Shown here piece after piece: positions 41,675-50,972 of a stretch of DNA of 64,000 nt. The translations under genes and the position numbers were made by a program. How positions within the stretch are numbered: position 1 is the stretch's first letter; every line of letters begins with the position of its first letter. Source of the DNA: Megasphaera micronuciformis F0359 (GTDB taxonomy: Bacteria > Bacillota > Negativicutes > Veillonellales > Megasphaeraceae); assembly GCF_000165735.1 (NCBI RefSeq), contig NZ_GL538185.1:1-64000 (forward strand), given 5' to 3'. The notes under the pieces are model-generated. The model was not told where the DNA came from and did not search any database. It worked only from the letters and a program-made list of their open reading frames with translations.

Positions 41675-41716
41675 ATAAGTAAAGAGCCGCTCAAAATCGA
41701 GCGGCTCTTTACTTAT
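41675..41716. terminator. Bidirectional terminator
   Basis: ATAAGTAAAGAGCCGCTC and its complement GAGCGGCTCTTTACTTAT form an 18-bp stem between the converging permease and DUF3829 genes. Confidence 0.9.
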
Positions 41717-41749
41717 AAAATTTTACACCCTATTATGAAGCGGCGAATC

Positions 41750-42646
41750 CTACTTACCGTCTAAACGCTCTGCATTCAAGCCGTTATACGCATTGACATA
41801 CGAATTGTACTGTTCGTACATGCCCGCTCTGGTTTCTTCATCGGGATTAGCCATAAATTCCCTAACGTCACCGATTAATTCATTTCCTTCGGTCTTCAGT
41901 ATATCCCCTTCGCTTGAGCTGATACTTCCCAGAAGAGTCGAAACGGCTCCCAATTCTTGTTCAATTTTAGCTTTGTCGGGATTTTGATCATGCGTTCCCA
42001 ATTCATCCATAATCGCTTTGAAACGCACAGTAGCTTCTAAAGCGGCTGCCATATTTTTCTTCCCGGCAGATTTATACTGTTCAATCTCTTTCTGACTGTT
42101 TTCTTGATTAACCTGTCCGATGGCATCGTCTAACTTATCCATAGCGGCATTAAACTTATCTACCGCTGCTAAATACTTAGGTGCTACTTCTTTAACTTTC
42201 GCATAATTATCATTTAAATAAGTCTTAGATTCGTAATAAGTCTGAAGATCCGTGGCTACGGGAACCAATTCATCTAAGGCACTTAAAACCTTATCAAGTT
42301 CCGCATCAACGTTCTTATAAGTAGCACCGCCGGCTTTTACGGCTTTCAGTGCTTCTTGCAGAGACTTGTAATCGGGAGCCACAAAACTCTGATCGTATAC
42401 GCCGTTTCTTAAGCCGTCGTTAAACTGCTTTTCCTTGCCTCCGAATGAAAGTCTAAAGTCAATGTAGTTATTTTCCGCATCAATCAGCTTATTAAAATTT
42501 TCAACTTGACTACCGCTTGCTTTTTCCGCCGCACTGCTTATTTTACCTACAGTTCTGGAAAGGGAGCATCCCGATACAAAAGCGGTCGATGTCAATACGG
42601 TTACACACATAAAAACGGATAAAAGGCGTCTCGTAGATTGCTTCAC
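41750..42646 (-). CDS. DUF3829 lipoprotein
   Basis: The 298-residue protein has a lipoprotein signal: basic start KQSTRRLLSVF, hydrophobic stretch, and lipobox FVSGC with the modified Cys near residue 27. The rest is helical with DUF3829 traits (KLIDAENNYIDFRLSFGGKE, YLAAVDKFNAAMDKLDDAIG). The start is GTG 42646, nine bases after AGGAGG; the ATG eight codons upstream overlaps that site. Function unknown; expected at the outer surface of the cytoplasmic membrane or in the periplasm. Confidence 0.8.
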   Translation of the reverse strand: MKQSTRRLLSVFMCVTVLTSTAFVSGCSLSRTVGKISSAAEKASGSQVENFNKLIDAENNYIDFRLSFGGKEKQFNDGLRNGVYDQSFVAPDYKSLQEALKAVKAGGATYKNVDAELDKVLSALDELVPVATDLQTYYESKTYLNDNYAKVKEVAPKYLAAVDKFNAAMDKLDDAIGQVNQENSQKEIEQYKSAGKKNMAAALEATVRFKAIMDELGTHDQNPDKAKIEQELGAVSTLLGSISSSEGDILKTEGNELIGDVREFMANPDEETRAGMYEQYNSYVNAYNGLNAERLDGK

Positions 42647-42742
42647 TATAACAGTCCTCCTAAGACTCATTTATATTCTATACTGCACCCATTTTATCTT
42701 ATTTCTTCCTCGTTTTACAATAGTCTTCTACTTTAAATAACA

Positions 42743-42787
42743 AAACCGCATACAGTCGATATCCGGAAATACCGACTGTATGCGGTT
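42743..42787 (-). terminator. Terminator of the class V aminotransferase gene
   Basis: AACCGCATACAGTCG pairs with CGACTGTATGCGGTT; it lies 14 bp beyond the stop at 42801. The minus-strand tail is TTGTTA, moderately U-rich. Confidence 0.8.
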
Positions 42788-42800
42788 GTATCACTTTTCT

Positions 42801-43940
42801 TTATCGCTTTGCAATATCACGTAAGGCTGCTAATGCCGCTTCTACTTCTTGCTTCGTCGTAAAGAGGCTGAAGGAGAAACGAACAATACCTCGCTTATCC
42901 GTGTGTAATTCTTTATGAATCAAAGGGGCACAGTGGAAACCCGCTCGTGTTGCCATTGCATATTCTTCCCAAAGAATTTCACCGACCAAAGCGGCTTCAG
43001 CTTCACCGATATTAATGGCAAAAACATTGACGCGCGGCCGCGTCAAATCGGCATACAAGGTAAGGTTCGGGATTTCCTGCAGGCCTTTAATAAAAAGGTC
43101 CGATAATTCTCGCTGTGTTCGAACAATATCTTCTTCGCCCCGTTCCAACAACAGCTGAATACCCGCCTCCAATCCGGCTATACCGGCTATATTTTCCGTA
43201 CCTGCTTCAAATACACCGGGAACTGTATGAGGAAATTCTTTGTCAAAGGTATGAATTCCGTCTCCCCCTGTAATAAGGGGCTTTACATCAACATCGGTTT
43301 TAACAATCATACCTCCCGTACCGCCCGGTCCGTATAAAGACTTATGCCCCGTAAAGCAGGCCGCCGTAACGATATCATCCGACAGGTCGATAGGATAGGC
43401 ACCTGCCGTTTGCGAAATATCGACAATAAGCATCAACCCGTGACGCTTACAAAACGCCTTAATAAAATCCAAGTCGATAATATTTCCCGTCACATTGGAA
43501 GCATGGTTGCAGACCACGGCCTTCGTTTCGTGACGAAGTAGTTTTTCAAACTCCTCATAGCAGAGAGCCCCCGTCTTACTGTCAGACCTTACAAAGTCGA
43601 GAGTTACTCCCTCTTGCCCCATTTCATATAAGGGGCGTAGCACTGCATTATGCTCCCATGTAGTGGAGATAACATGATCGCCCTTACGTAAGAGCCCTTT
43701 GATTACCATGTTCAAGGCGGTCGTCGAGTTATGCGTAAAGGCTACATCGTATGCAGGGCCGGCGTGTACCAGTTGCTTTACACTCTCTTTAGCGGACAAT
43801 ACGACCTTATAAGCTCGTATAGCATAGTCATGCGCTCCCCGTGACGGATTGCCGTATTCCTTTTCTGCCAGTGCTTCATATACGGCTCTGGCTACCTCTT
43901 CCGGTTTATGAGCTGTTGTTGCGGCATTATCAAAATACAT
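42801..43940 (-). CDS. Cysteine desulfurase-like class V aminotransferase
   Basis: The 379-residue PLP enzyme starts MYFDNAATTAHKPEEVARAV, with VAFTHNSTTALNMVIKGLL, VCNHASNVTGNIIDL, the PLP Asp in LIVDISQTAGAYPID and the Lys in CFTGHKSLYGPGGTGG. The C-terminal MATRAGFHCAPLIHKEL carries the catalytic Cys candidate. It belongs to the SufS/SclA-like branch that removes sulfur (or selenium) from cysteine (or selenocysteine). A second member lies at 48189-49337 beside the selenium genes. Confidence 0.9.
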   Translation of the reverse strand: MYFDNAATTAHKPEEVARAVYEALAEKEYGNPSRGAHDYAIRAYKVVLSAKESVKQLVHAGPAYDVAFTHNSTTALNMVIKGLLRKGDHVISTTWEHNAVLRPLYEMGQEGVTLDFVRSDSKTGALCYEEFEKLLRHETKAVVCNHASNVTGNIIDLDFIKAFCKRHGLMLIVDISQTAGAYPIDLSDDIVTAACFTGHKSLYGPGGTGGMIVKTDVDVKPLITGGDGIHTFDKEFPHTVPGVFEAGTENIAGIAGLEAGIQLLLERGEEDIVRTQRELSDLFIKGLQEIPNLTLYADLTRPRVNVFAINIGEAEAALVGEILWEEYAMATRAGFHCAPLIHKELHTDKRGIVRFSFSLFTTKQEVEAALAALRDIAKR

Positions 43941-43988
43941 GTTAATCTCCCCGATCTTTTTCTTCAGTCGCCGGATTTATCGTATCGC

Positions 43989-45281
43989 TTATAACCCGAA
44001 TCGAGCAAAAATCGTGTCAACGTGACTGAGCATCTTCTTTACGTCAAAGCAAGCTTCAATTTCTTCATGCGTCATAACGGTCGCAATATCTTTATCTTTT
44101 TTCAGGTTTTCCAAGAAGTCTTCCCCTTCAAGCCAACGTTTCATAGCATTACGTTGCACCCAGCGATAAGCCTGTTCACGAACGGCACCTTTTTCAACAA
44201 GGGTATTTAAAAGAATGGGGCTATAAATCAGTCCGCCTGTCAATTGCAGATCTTCCATCATCTTTTCAGGATAGACAATCAGCTTATCGACAACGCGAGT
44301 AAACGTTGTCAACATATAATCAAGTGCAATCGTACTGTCCGGCAAGATGATACGTTCTACGGAAGAATGGGAAATATCCCGTTCATGCCACAATGCTACA
44401 TCTTCCAAGGCAGCCTGTGCGTTGCCGCGAATAACGCGAGCCAAGCCGCACATGCGTTCACACGTAATAGGATTCCGCTTATGAGGCATAATGGATGACC
44501 CTTTTTGTTTAGGGCTAAAATATTCTTCAGCTTCACGTACTTCCGTTCTCTGTAAGTGACGAATTTCCGTTGCAAACTTATCGATGGAGCTGGCAATAAC
44601 AGCCAAGGTCGTAACGAATTCGGCATGACGATCACGTTGCAATGTCTGTGTAGAAATGGGCGACGGCGTAATGCCCAACTTCTTGCACACATACTCTTCT
44701 ACAAAGGGATCTACATCGGCATAAGTACCGACAGCACCGGAAATCTTACCGACAGATACGACTTCCTTAGCTCTTTTCATGCGTTCAATATTGCGTTCCG
44801 TTTCGGCCAACCACATGCACAGTTTCAAACCGAAAGTCGTAGCTTCGGCATGAATACCGTGGGTACGACCGATAGTCGGTGTATATTTAAATTCAACAGC
44901 ACGACGACGCAAAACATCACGAAAGGCTTCCAAATCGGCCAAAAGAATTTCGGAAGCTTGTTTCAACATGTATCCCAAAGCCGTATCTTTTACGTCCGTT
45001 GAAGTCAACCCCAGATGCACATATTTACCGGCTTCTCCTATGTTCTCGGAAAGATTAGAGACGAAGGCGGCAATATCATGGTGAGTTTCCGCTTCGATTT
45101 CATGAATACGGTCAACGGAAAAAGCAGCTTTTTCCCGAATCTGTTCGGCAGCTTCCTTGGGAATATTACCCAGTTCCGCTTGAGCTTCGCTGGCAAGAAT
45201 CTCTACCTGCTTCAGTGTATCCCATTCATTTTGTTCGCTCCAAATACTGCCCATTACTTCATTGGTATAGCGTTCAATCAC
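43989..45281 (-). CDS. purB: Adenylosuccinate lyase
   Basis: The 430-residue fumarase/aspartase-superfamily enzyme has VHLGLTSTDVKDTALGYML, TIGRTHGIHAEATTFG and the signature loop QKGSSIMPHKRNPITCE with the catalytic Ser. It cleaves adenylosuccinate and SAICAR in purine synthesis. The start is GTG 45281 behind AAGGAG. Confidence 0.96.
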   Translation of the reverse strand: MIERYTNEVMGSIWSEQNEWDTLKQVEILASEAQAELGNIPKEAAEQIREKAAFSVDRIHEIEAETHHDIAAFVSNLSENIGEAGKYVHLGLTSTDVKDTALGYMLKQASEILLADLEAFRDVLRRRAVEFKYTPTIGRTHGIHAEATTFGLKLCMWLAETERNIERMKRAKEVVSVGKISGAVGTYADVDPFVEEYVCKKLGITPSPISTQTLQRDRHAEFVTTLAVIASSIDKFATEIRHLQRTEVREAEEYFSPKQKGSSIMPHKRNPITCERMCGLARVIRGNAQAALEDVALWHERDISHSSVERIILPDSTIALDYMLTTFTRVVDKLIVYPEKMMEDLQLTGGLIYSPILLNTLVEKGAVREQAYRWVQRNAMKRWLEGEDFLENLKKDKDIATVMTHEEIEACFDVKKMLSHVDTIFARFGL

Positions 45282-45383
45282 GTCAAATCTCTCCTTTTTC
45301 TGTATATGAGTTTATAATACCTCTATATTATAACAGCCGCCTTGTGAATCCTCAATGAATTTACCTACGGAGGATTTTCTTTC

Positions 45384-45425
45384 TAAAAAAAGCAGACAGG
45401 CCAGCCCATGCGTGCCTGTCTGCTT
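45384..45425 (-). terminator. Terminator of the selenium operon
   Basis: AAGCAGACAGGC pairs with GCCTGTCTGCTT and is followed by seven U residues on the minus strand; it lies just after the selD stop. Confidence 0.9.
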
Positions 45426-45432
45426 GTATGAA

Positions 45433-46473
45433 TTATTTCCGGACCATTAAATCCGTACCTTCTTTTGCCGTTACATAGCCGATGATTTTACCGCACGGCA
45501 AGTTGTCACTCAATTCCTTTTCCAACGCCGGCGCATCCTTTTCACTGACGGCAATCATCAAACCGCCCGAAGTCTGCGGATCGTAAAGAATATCCAATTC
45601 CGCTTCACTAATCGGCCCTTCGGTACGTACATGACCGTCCGTATAATCACGATTACGATAAGCACCTGCAGGAATAAATCCCTGTTTTGCCATTTCAATC
45701 GCTTCTTTATGATAGGGCATGTTGTTCATATCAAAATGAATAGTCATGCCGCTACCGGACGCCATTTCATAGGCATGTCCCATAAGGCCGAAGCCCGTAA
45801 TGTCAGTACAGCTGTGCACATCATACTTCATCATAATATCACGGCCGTACTTGTTCAGTTCCGCCATTTCCTTATAAAGCTGCTGTTCCAAAGATTCGTC
45901 CACAAGTCCGACCTTAGCCGCCGTCGTTAAGATACCGACACCCAAAGGTTTGGTCAATAAGAGAACATCCCCTTCACGAGCCGACGAATTGCTGAGCAGA
46001 TCCTTCGGATGCATAAAGCCCGTTACGGATAAGCCGTACTTCGGTTCCTTATCTTCAATCGTATGACCGCCCGTAATCAATACACCCGCTTCATAAGCCT
46101 TGCTATAGCCGCCTTGTAAGATTTCCCGAACCGCATCTTGACCCATAGCCGAGTTAATAGCCATGACATTCATTGCCAATTTGGGATCGGCTCCCATAGC
46201 AAAAATATCGCTCAACGAATTGGCCGCCGCAATTTGTCCGAACATATACGGGTCATCGACAATAGGCGGGAAAAAGTCTACCGACTGAACAATGGCCAAA
46301 TCATCGCGCACAACATAGACAGATGCATCATCACTCTTATCGTACCCTACAATAAGTCGATCATCTTGATGTCGGGGAATGCCGTTCAACATTTGTGCCA
46401 GTACACCGGCACCGATTTTTGCGCCTCAACCGGAGCAGGACGCCATTTCTGTTAATTTTACTTTATCACTCAC
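45433..46473 (-). CDS. selD: Selenophosphate synthetase with in-frame selenocysteine
   Basis: This 346-residue SelD is read through a UGA codon (46426-46428): the N-terminus is KLTEMASCSG-Sec-GAKIGAG, where Sec replaces the catalytic Cys of the usual SCGCGAK-type motif. The rest shows RLIVGYDKSDDASVYV, VDFFPPIVDDPYMFGQIAAA, LITGGHTIEDKEPKYGLSVT and DPQTSGGLMIAVSEKDAP. It makes selenophosphate from selenide and ATP. GTG 46473 (eight bases after AGGA) is preferred over an ATG three codons earlier that touches the ribosome site. Automatic gene callers will start it after the UGA and lose the active site. Confidence 0.93.
46395..46428 (-). promoter_or_regulatory. Selenocysteine UGA with SECIS-like hairpin
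   Basis: The UGA (46426-46428, minus strand) is followed after 13 bases by GTGCC GGTGTACT GGCAC (46395-46412), a short stem with a G-rich GGU-containing apical loop. Bacterial SECIS elements sit just downstream of the UGA with such a loop for SelB binding, so the distance and loop fit. Confidence 0.75.
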
Positions 46474-46485
46474 TGTAATCATCCT

Positions 46486-46728
46486 TTACATCGAACTGTA
46501 AATCTTTTCAAATCCGGATTCCGTTTCCCGGACTACTTGTTCGACTTCACCACTTTCATCGCCTGAATAGGTGTAGTCGTCAGGTGCCTCAAAGCGGGCA
46601 CAGGTGCCGCAAGACGAGCTCAGGTTTCGCGGCACGGGCATCAATTCAATAGATGTCACCGACGGATGAGCTTCGTTTTTAAAACGAATAGCACCGAAAT
46701 GCGAATAAAAAGTAGCGATAAATTTCAT
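46486..46728 (-). CDS. DUF3343 protein (selenium-associated)
   Basis: The 80-residue DUF3343 protein reads MKFIATFYSHFGAIRFKNEA, then SIELMPVPRNLSSSCGTCARF. Family members occur almost always beside SelD, YedE and YedF-like genes and have been proposed to handle selenium through the conserved SSSCG. Gap of 12 bp to selD; same operon. Confidence 0.85.
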   Translation of the reverse strand: MKFIATFYSHFGAIRFKNEAHPSVTSIELMPVPRNLSSSCGTCARFEAPDDYTYSGDESGEVEQVVRETESGFEKIYSSM

Positions 46729-46748
46729 GTTTACACCGACCTTACCTA

Positions 46749-46952
46749 CTATTTTTTCTTGAAGACAAGTTTGTAGTCGTCTCCTTCGGCTGTCGAAACA
46801 ACCGTATACCCGTTATGGGATACATATCGAGTTACGTTTTCCATAGCCGTCCGAGAGTCTACCAACATTTCATATTCCTGTTCCTGTGTCGCCAATGCCT
46901 TTTGAGCCATAATTACCGGCTCGGGGCAAGAATATCCTCTAGCATCTATCAT
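46749..46952 (-). CDS. TusA/SirA-like sulfurtransferase (YedF-type N-terminal domain)
   Basis: The 67-residue protein begins MIDARGYSCPEPVIMAQKAL with the CPxP motif whose Cys carries sulfur or selenium as a persulfide or perselenide. The rest (YEMLVDSRTAMENVTRYVSH) completes the two-helix fold. Between a YedE-like transporter and DUF3343/selD it probably shuttles selenium. ATG 46952 lies seven bases after GGAGG. Confidence 0.88.
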   Translation of the reverse strand: MIDARGYSCPEPVIMAQKALATQEQEYEMLVDSRTAMENVTRYVSHNGYTVVSTAEGDDYKLVFKKK

Positions 46953-46964
46953 CACGATTCCTCC

Positions 46965-48026
46965 TTATGCACCCTGTTTACGCGTATTGACAACGGCAAT
47001 AATCAAAGCTACGACAAAGCCCAAAACAACAGCTACTTCACCATTGAATGTAGGCCCGTTGCCGCTTGCGGCAAGACCGAAATTATGAGCAAATGCCGCA
47101 CCGATAACAAGACCCAAAACCGTAATGGCCGAGTCCGTATTACCTTCACCCGTCATAATAAGCTGACGCATGGGGCAACCGCCGAGCAAAATACTGCAAA
47201 AACCTGCCAAAGCCATGCCGAGGAAGTTCCATAAACCGTCCGTATGGGCAATAGGCTGATTGGCAAAGCCGGGATGGAAGTTACCGAAAGCGAGGTTAAC
47301 GAGGAATGCCGCTACAAAAACAGCAACGAAGCCCATCAACAATTTCGTTTCATGGAATAAGATTATATCACGAATACCGCCAACCATGCAAAGGCGTGTG
47401 TATTGCGCCAAACCGCCGACGACAATTCCGGCAATAAGAGATACGGCCCAGAAAGCATGTACCGCCCCAGGACCTTTTTCACTGAAGAAAATGAAAGCCG
47501 GAGCCATTACGACGAGAATCAACAATCCTACCATAAGAACCGGCATAACTGCCGTATCAAACTTGGGAAGGCTATACGTACGCTTTAACGAATACCCTCT
47601 CTTCAAGAAGAAGGTCCCCGCACCGATGCCGACTGCAAAGCCTACAAAGCCTAAAATAGCATTCCAGTCGCCGCCGGCAAGACGCAGAATCAAGCGGAAG
47701 GGGCAACCGAGGAACATGAGGCAACCAATCATAACGAAAAAGCCGAGAATAAAACGCGTCATGGGAGCGCTGCCGCCCTTAGCCTGATGTTCGCCGCGAA
47801 TAAAAGATAATAAGAACGCACCTAAAACAAGACCGATGATTTCCGGACGAATATACTGTACCGGTGCCGCCCGGTGCAACCCGAGTCCGCCTACAGTATC
47901 ACGAATAAAGCAAGCAATACAAAAACCCATGTTCGCGGGATTCCCTGCCAGGACCAAAAATCCCGCAATGGCGCCGATGATTAAACCGGCAATGATAATA
48001 GCGCGTTTTTCATGTGCTAAACCCAA
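46965..48026 (-). CDS. YedE/TsuA-family selenium (or sulfur) transporter
   Basis: The 353-residue membrane protein with about ten helices has FLVLAGNPANMGFCIACFIRD, FLGCPFRLILRLAGGDWNAI, YTRLCMVGGIRD and LGGCPMRQLIMTGEGNTD, the conserved Cys-bearing motifs of the YeeE/YedE (thiosulfate or selenium) family. The start is TTG 48026, seven bases after GAGGAGG. It is the first gene of the operon with TusA-like, DUF3343 and selD, which favours a selenium role. Confidence 0.88.
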   Translation of the reverse strand: MGLAHEKRAIIIAGLIIGAIAGFLVLAGNPANMGFCIACFIRDTVGGLGLHRAAPVQYIRPEIIGLVLGAFLLSFIRGEHQAKGGSAPMTRFILGFFVMIGCLMFLGCPFRLILRLAGGDWNAILGFVGFAVGIGAGTFFLKRGYSLKRTYSLPKFDTAVMPVLMVGLLILVVMAPAFIFFSEKGPGAVHAFWAVSLIAGIVVGGLAQYTRLCMVGGIRDIILFHETKLLMGFVAVFVAAFLVNLAFGNFHPGFANQPIAHTDGLWNFLGMALAGFCSILLGGCPMRQLIMTGEGNTDSAITVLGLVIGAAFAHNFGLAASGNGPTFNGEVAVVLGFVVALIIAVVNTRKQGA

Positions 48027-48188
48027 AATAAATCCTCCTCTCAAACTGAACCCATGCACCGTTCTGCATTAATAAATTATTTCTGTATTAAAACTCCTTA
48101 TCGATTTACCTAAAACGAACATTTGTAAAACGACCGGATGTCGACTATACTGAACGGAGCAAGTCATTTCATCCATAGGAGACAGAAA

Positions 48189-49337
48189 ATGCGAAGAATA
48201 TACCTTGATAACGGGGCTACGACTTTCCCCAAACCTAAGAGTGTTCCCGAAGCCATGAGCCGTTTCATCAGTGAAAGCGGCGTCAATATTAATCGAGGTT
48301 CGTACGCTCCTGCTTACGACACGGAAGAAACAGTCTACCTGACCCGACTTTGGCTAAAAGAAATGTTCGGCGGCGACGATGTGAAGAATGTCATCTTCAC
48401 ACAAAATGTCACGATGAGCCTCAACATGGCCATTAAGGGGTTACTCAAAAAAGGCGATCACATTCTCGTATCGTCCATGGAGCATAATGCGGTCATGCGG
48501 CCTCTTGTCCAGATGGAAAAAGAAGGCCTGACCTTTGATCGTCTGCCCTGTCGGTCTGACGGTTCACTCATTCTTGAAAGCCTTGACGATTTCGTCAAAG
48601 AAAACACGAAAGCCGTTATCATGACCCATGCATCCAATGTCTGCGGGACCGTAATGCCGTTAAAAGAAGTCGGGGCCTTTTGTCGCAAACACGGCCTGCT
48701 TTTCATCGTCGACTCGGCACAAACGGCCGGTACGATACCTATCAATATGAAGGATATGAATATCGACATCTTATGCTTCACCGGACACAAGGGACTTCTA
48801 GGACCTCAAGGTACAGGCGGCATGGTTATTCCCGACTCGTTGGCAACAATCATGACCCCTCTCATTGCCGGCGGCACGGGGAGCCTTTCACATACGGAAG
48901 AAATGCCGGACTTTCTTCCCGACCGTTTCGAATCGGGTACTTTAAACCTACCCGGAATCATAGGCCTTCATGCAGCCCTTGACTTTATCAAAGCGGAAGG
49001 CATGGAAAATATCCATCATAAAGAAATGGCTCTTACGTCTCGTTTCTTAGACGGAATCTCCGACCTGTCGAAACTGACCGTTGCCGGCAAAAGGGATTTA
49101 CAGGACCGTACGGCCGTCGTATCTGTTGCCGCTAAAGAAATGGATAATTCGGCAGTGGCCTTCAAGCTTGAGTCCGAATACGGAATCCTCACCCGCGTCG
49201 GCCTCCACTGTGCCCCGTCAGCTCATAAAACATTAGGAACCTTTCCGGGCGGAACAGTCCGCTTCTCCTTTGGATATTTCAACACGGAAGATGACGTTGA
49301 TACGGCCGTGAAAGCTCTGCGTGAAATCTGCGGCTAA
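48189..49337 (+). CDS. Cysteine desulfurase/selenocysteine lyase-like enzyme
   Basis: The 382-residue class V aminotransferase starts [20 protein letters not shown], with [54 protein letters not shown], the PLP Lys in [17 protein letters not shown] and [15 protein letters not shown] with the catalytic Cys. It is divergent from the selenium operon with about 160 bp between the starts, so it may supply selenide or sulfur to it. ATG 48189 has GGAG upstream. Paralogue of the gene at 42801-43940. Confidence 0.9.
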   Translation: MRRIYLDNGATTFPKPKSVPEAMSRFISESGVNINRGSYAPAYDTEETVYLTRLWLKEMFGGDDVKNVIFTQNVTMSLNMAIKGLLKKGDHILVSSMEHNAVMRPLVQMEKEGLTFDRLPCRSDGSLILESLDDFVKENTKAVIMTHASNVCGTVMPLKEVGAFCRKHGLLFIVDSAQTAGTIPINMKDMNIDILCFTGHKGLLGPQGTGGMVIPDSLATIMTPLIAGGTGSLSHTEEMPDFLPDRFESGTLNLPGIIGLHAALDFIKAEGMENIHHKEMALTSRFLDGISDLSKLTVAGKRDLQDRTAVVSVAAKEMDNSAVAFKLESEYGILTRVGLHCAPSAHKTLGTFPGGTVRFSFGYFNTEDDVDTAVKALREICG

Positions 49338-49374
49338 GCCGTATTAAGACCTGCTGTATAAGGCAAGTCTTTTT

Positions 49375-50202
49375 TTATTCACAGCCCAATTTACCGCAAG
49401 CATCGGCACGACAACGACTGCAATGCGTCATTTGTTTCATCGAACCGCTGATAAATTGCCGTACTCGGTGTATATCTTCCTTAGACGGTGTTTCAATGCC
49501 GGCAAAGGGAGTGTCATGCACAGGGATCATGGCCATACAATTCATAATATCGGCCTTCCATTCTTTAGCCTTAGCGGCAATTTGCGGTACATGATCCATA
49601 TTAATTCCGGGAATGACGACCGTATTAATCTTGACGATCATACCCGCTTCCTTCAGCTTGCGAATCCCTTCATCTTGACGAGCCAGTAAAATGGCAGCTC
49701 CTTCTTCGCCCGTATAAGTTTTGCCGTTGTAACGAACCCAAGCATAAACTTTACCGCCCACAGAGGGAGTAACGGCATTGACCGTTACTGTCACATGACT
49801 GACTCCGATACGCACGATGTCATCTACATGTTCGGGTAAGGCCAAGCCGTTGGTGGAAAGACACAGCATGAGGTGCGGGAACCGAGCACGGCACTTTTCA
49901 AATGTCGGCAAGGTCTTATCGGCATCACACATGGGATCTCCCGGTCCGGCAATGCCGATAACCGAAATATCCTGTCTGTCCTTAAAAAGTTTTTCCAAAT
50001 AAGCCACGGCTTCATCAGGAGTGTACACCTTCTGAGTAACGCCGGGACGATTTTCATTAGCGCAGTCGTACATACGATTGCAGAAGTTACATTGAATATT
50101 GCAATTCGGAGCCACCGGTAAGTGAACCCGCCCCCAATTAACCGAAGCCCCTTTGTTGAAGCAGGGATGATTATTTAAAAAGCTTTGTGTATGTACGTCC
50201 AT
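49375..50202 (-). CDS. NifB-family radical SAM protein (stand-alone)
   Basis: The 275-residue protein has NifB hallmarks: NHPCF (residues 12-15), CNIQCNFCNRMYDC with the radical SAM CxxxCxxC at 34, 38 and 41, NRPGV, GIAGPGDP, LCLSTNGLALPEHVDDI and the C-terminal HCSRCRADACGKLGC, the CxxCRADA motif. In diazotrophs NifB makes NifB-co, the carbide-containing iron-sulfur core of the nitrogenase cofactor. The NifX-like domain is absent, as in archaeal forms, and no nif genes are seen. Its start overlaps the stop of the membrane ferredoxin gene (TAATG). Confidence 0.88.
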   Translation of the reverse strand: MDVHTQSFLNNHPCFNKGASVNWGRVHLPVAPNCNIQCNFCNRMYDCANENRPGVTQKVYTPDEAVAYLEKLFKDRQDISVIGIAGPGDPMCDADKTLPTFEKCRARFPHLMLCLSTNGLALPEHVDDIVRIGVSHVTVTVNAVTPSVGGKVYAWVRYNGKTYTGEEGAAILLARQDEGIRKLKEAGMIVKINTVVIPGINMDHVPQIAAKAKEWKADIMNCMAMIPVHDTPFAGIETPSKEDIHRVRQFISGSMKQMTHCSRCRADACGKLGCE

Positions 50203-50972
50203 TACTGTTTACCTTTCCGCCCGAATTTAATAGCGTTCTTATGGCAAACATTCAAGCAATCCCCGCAGTTCGTGCAGTTCATTTCGTCAGGACGCGTACC
50301 CATATCACACTTACGCAGGCAAGCATCACAGTTGTCACAGGCATCGGTCTTGAAAATACGGAATATGGAAATCTTGCGTATCAATTCCATGGCCCCGCCG
50401 ACAGGACAAATAAACCGACACCAGAAATTCGAAATAATGAGCGATGCCGCAATAAGTGCTACGACGATAACCGTACGAACAGCCCAATACCAATCGGCAA
50501 AGCGAATGGACATAATAAGCGAGTTAAAGTATTCATCACTCGTACGAATAGGTATCATAACGCGCGGGTTGTCATAAATGAAATATACACCCAGTCCGAT
50601 TAAAATCGTAACAACCATCCCCAACTGAGCCCATCTCATCTTTTTGTTGCGTATCTTCAGCTTCGTAATTGCTACCTTACCGAGCATTTGATTGACAAAA
50701 CCGCTCGGGCAGAGCCAGCCGCAAAAAGCTCGTCCCAGGAAGATAGCCAACAGAGGAATGAATAACCAGAATCCGAAGAAGTAGGCTGTAATACGCCCCC
50801 AACAGGTGATTACGGGACATCGTTCACAGTTGACAAAGGGGACGATGAAGGGACATCGGAAAATTCCGTAGTATATCCACTTACCCATGACGGCCAAGAA
50901 TATAAGTTGTACCAAATGCCGTAACTTCGGTAAGTAGAATTCTTTTTTCTGTGCACTTGTATTATTGGACAT
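50202..50972 (-). CDS. NapH-like membrane ferredoxin (4Fe-4S)
   Basis: The 256-residue protein has about four membrane helices with the NapH/CcoG-type motif GRAFCGWLCPSGFVNQMLG, an extra CERCPVITC near the first helix, and a C-terminal cytoplasmic ferredoxin part: CDNCDACLRKCDMG and CTNCGDCLNVCHKNAI. It is likely to carry electrons across or along the membrane. It overlaps the binding-protein gene upstream (11 bp) and nifB downstream, so the three are one translational unit. Its 3' end has a degenerate copy at 51986-52079. Confidence 0.88.
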   Translation of the reverse strand: MSNNTSAQKKEFYLPKLRHLVQLIFLAVMGKWIYYGIFRCPFIVPFVNCERCPVITCWGRITAYFFGFWLFIPLLAIFLGRAFCGWLCPSGFVNQMLGKVAITKLKIRNKKMRWAQLGMVVTILIGLGVYFIYDNPRVMIPIRTSDEYFNSLIMSIRFADWYWAVRTVIVVALIAASLIISNFWCRFICPVGGAMELIRKISIFRIFKTDACDNCDACLRKCDMGTRPDEMNCTNCGDCLNVCHKNAIKFGRKGKQ

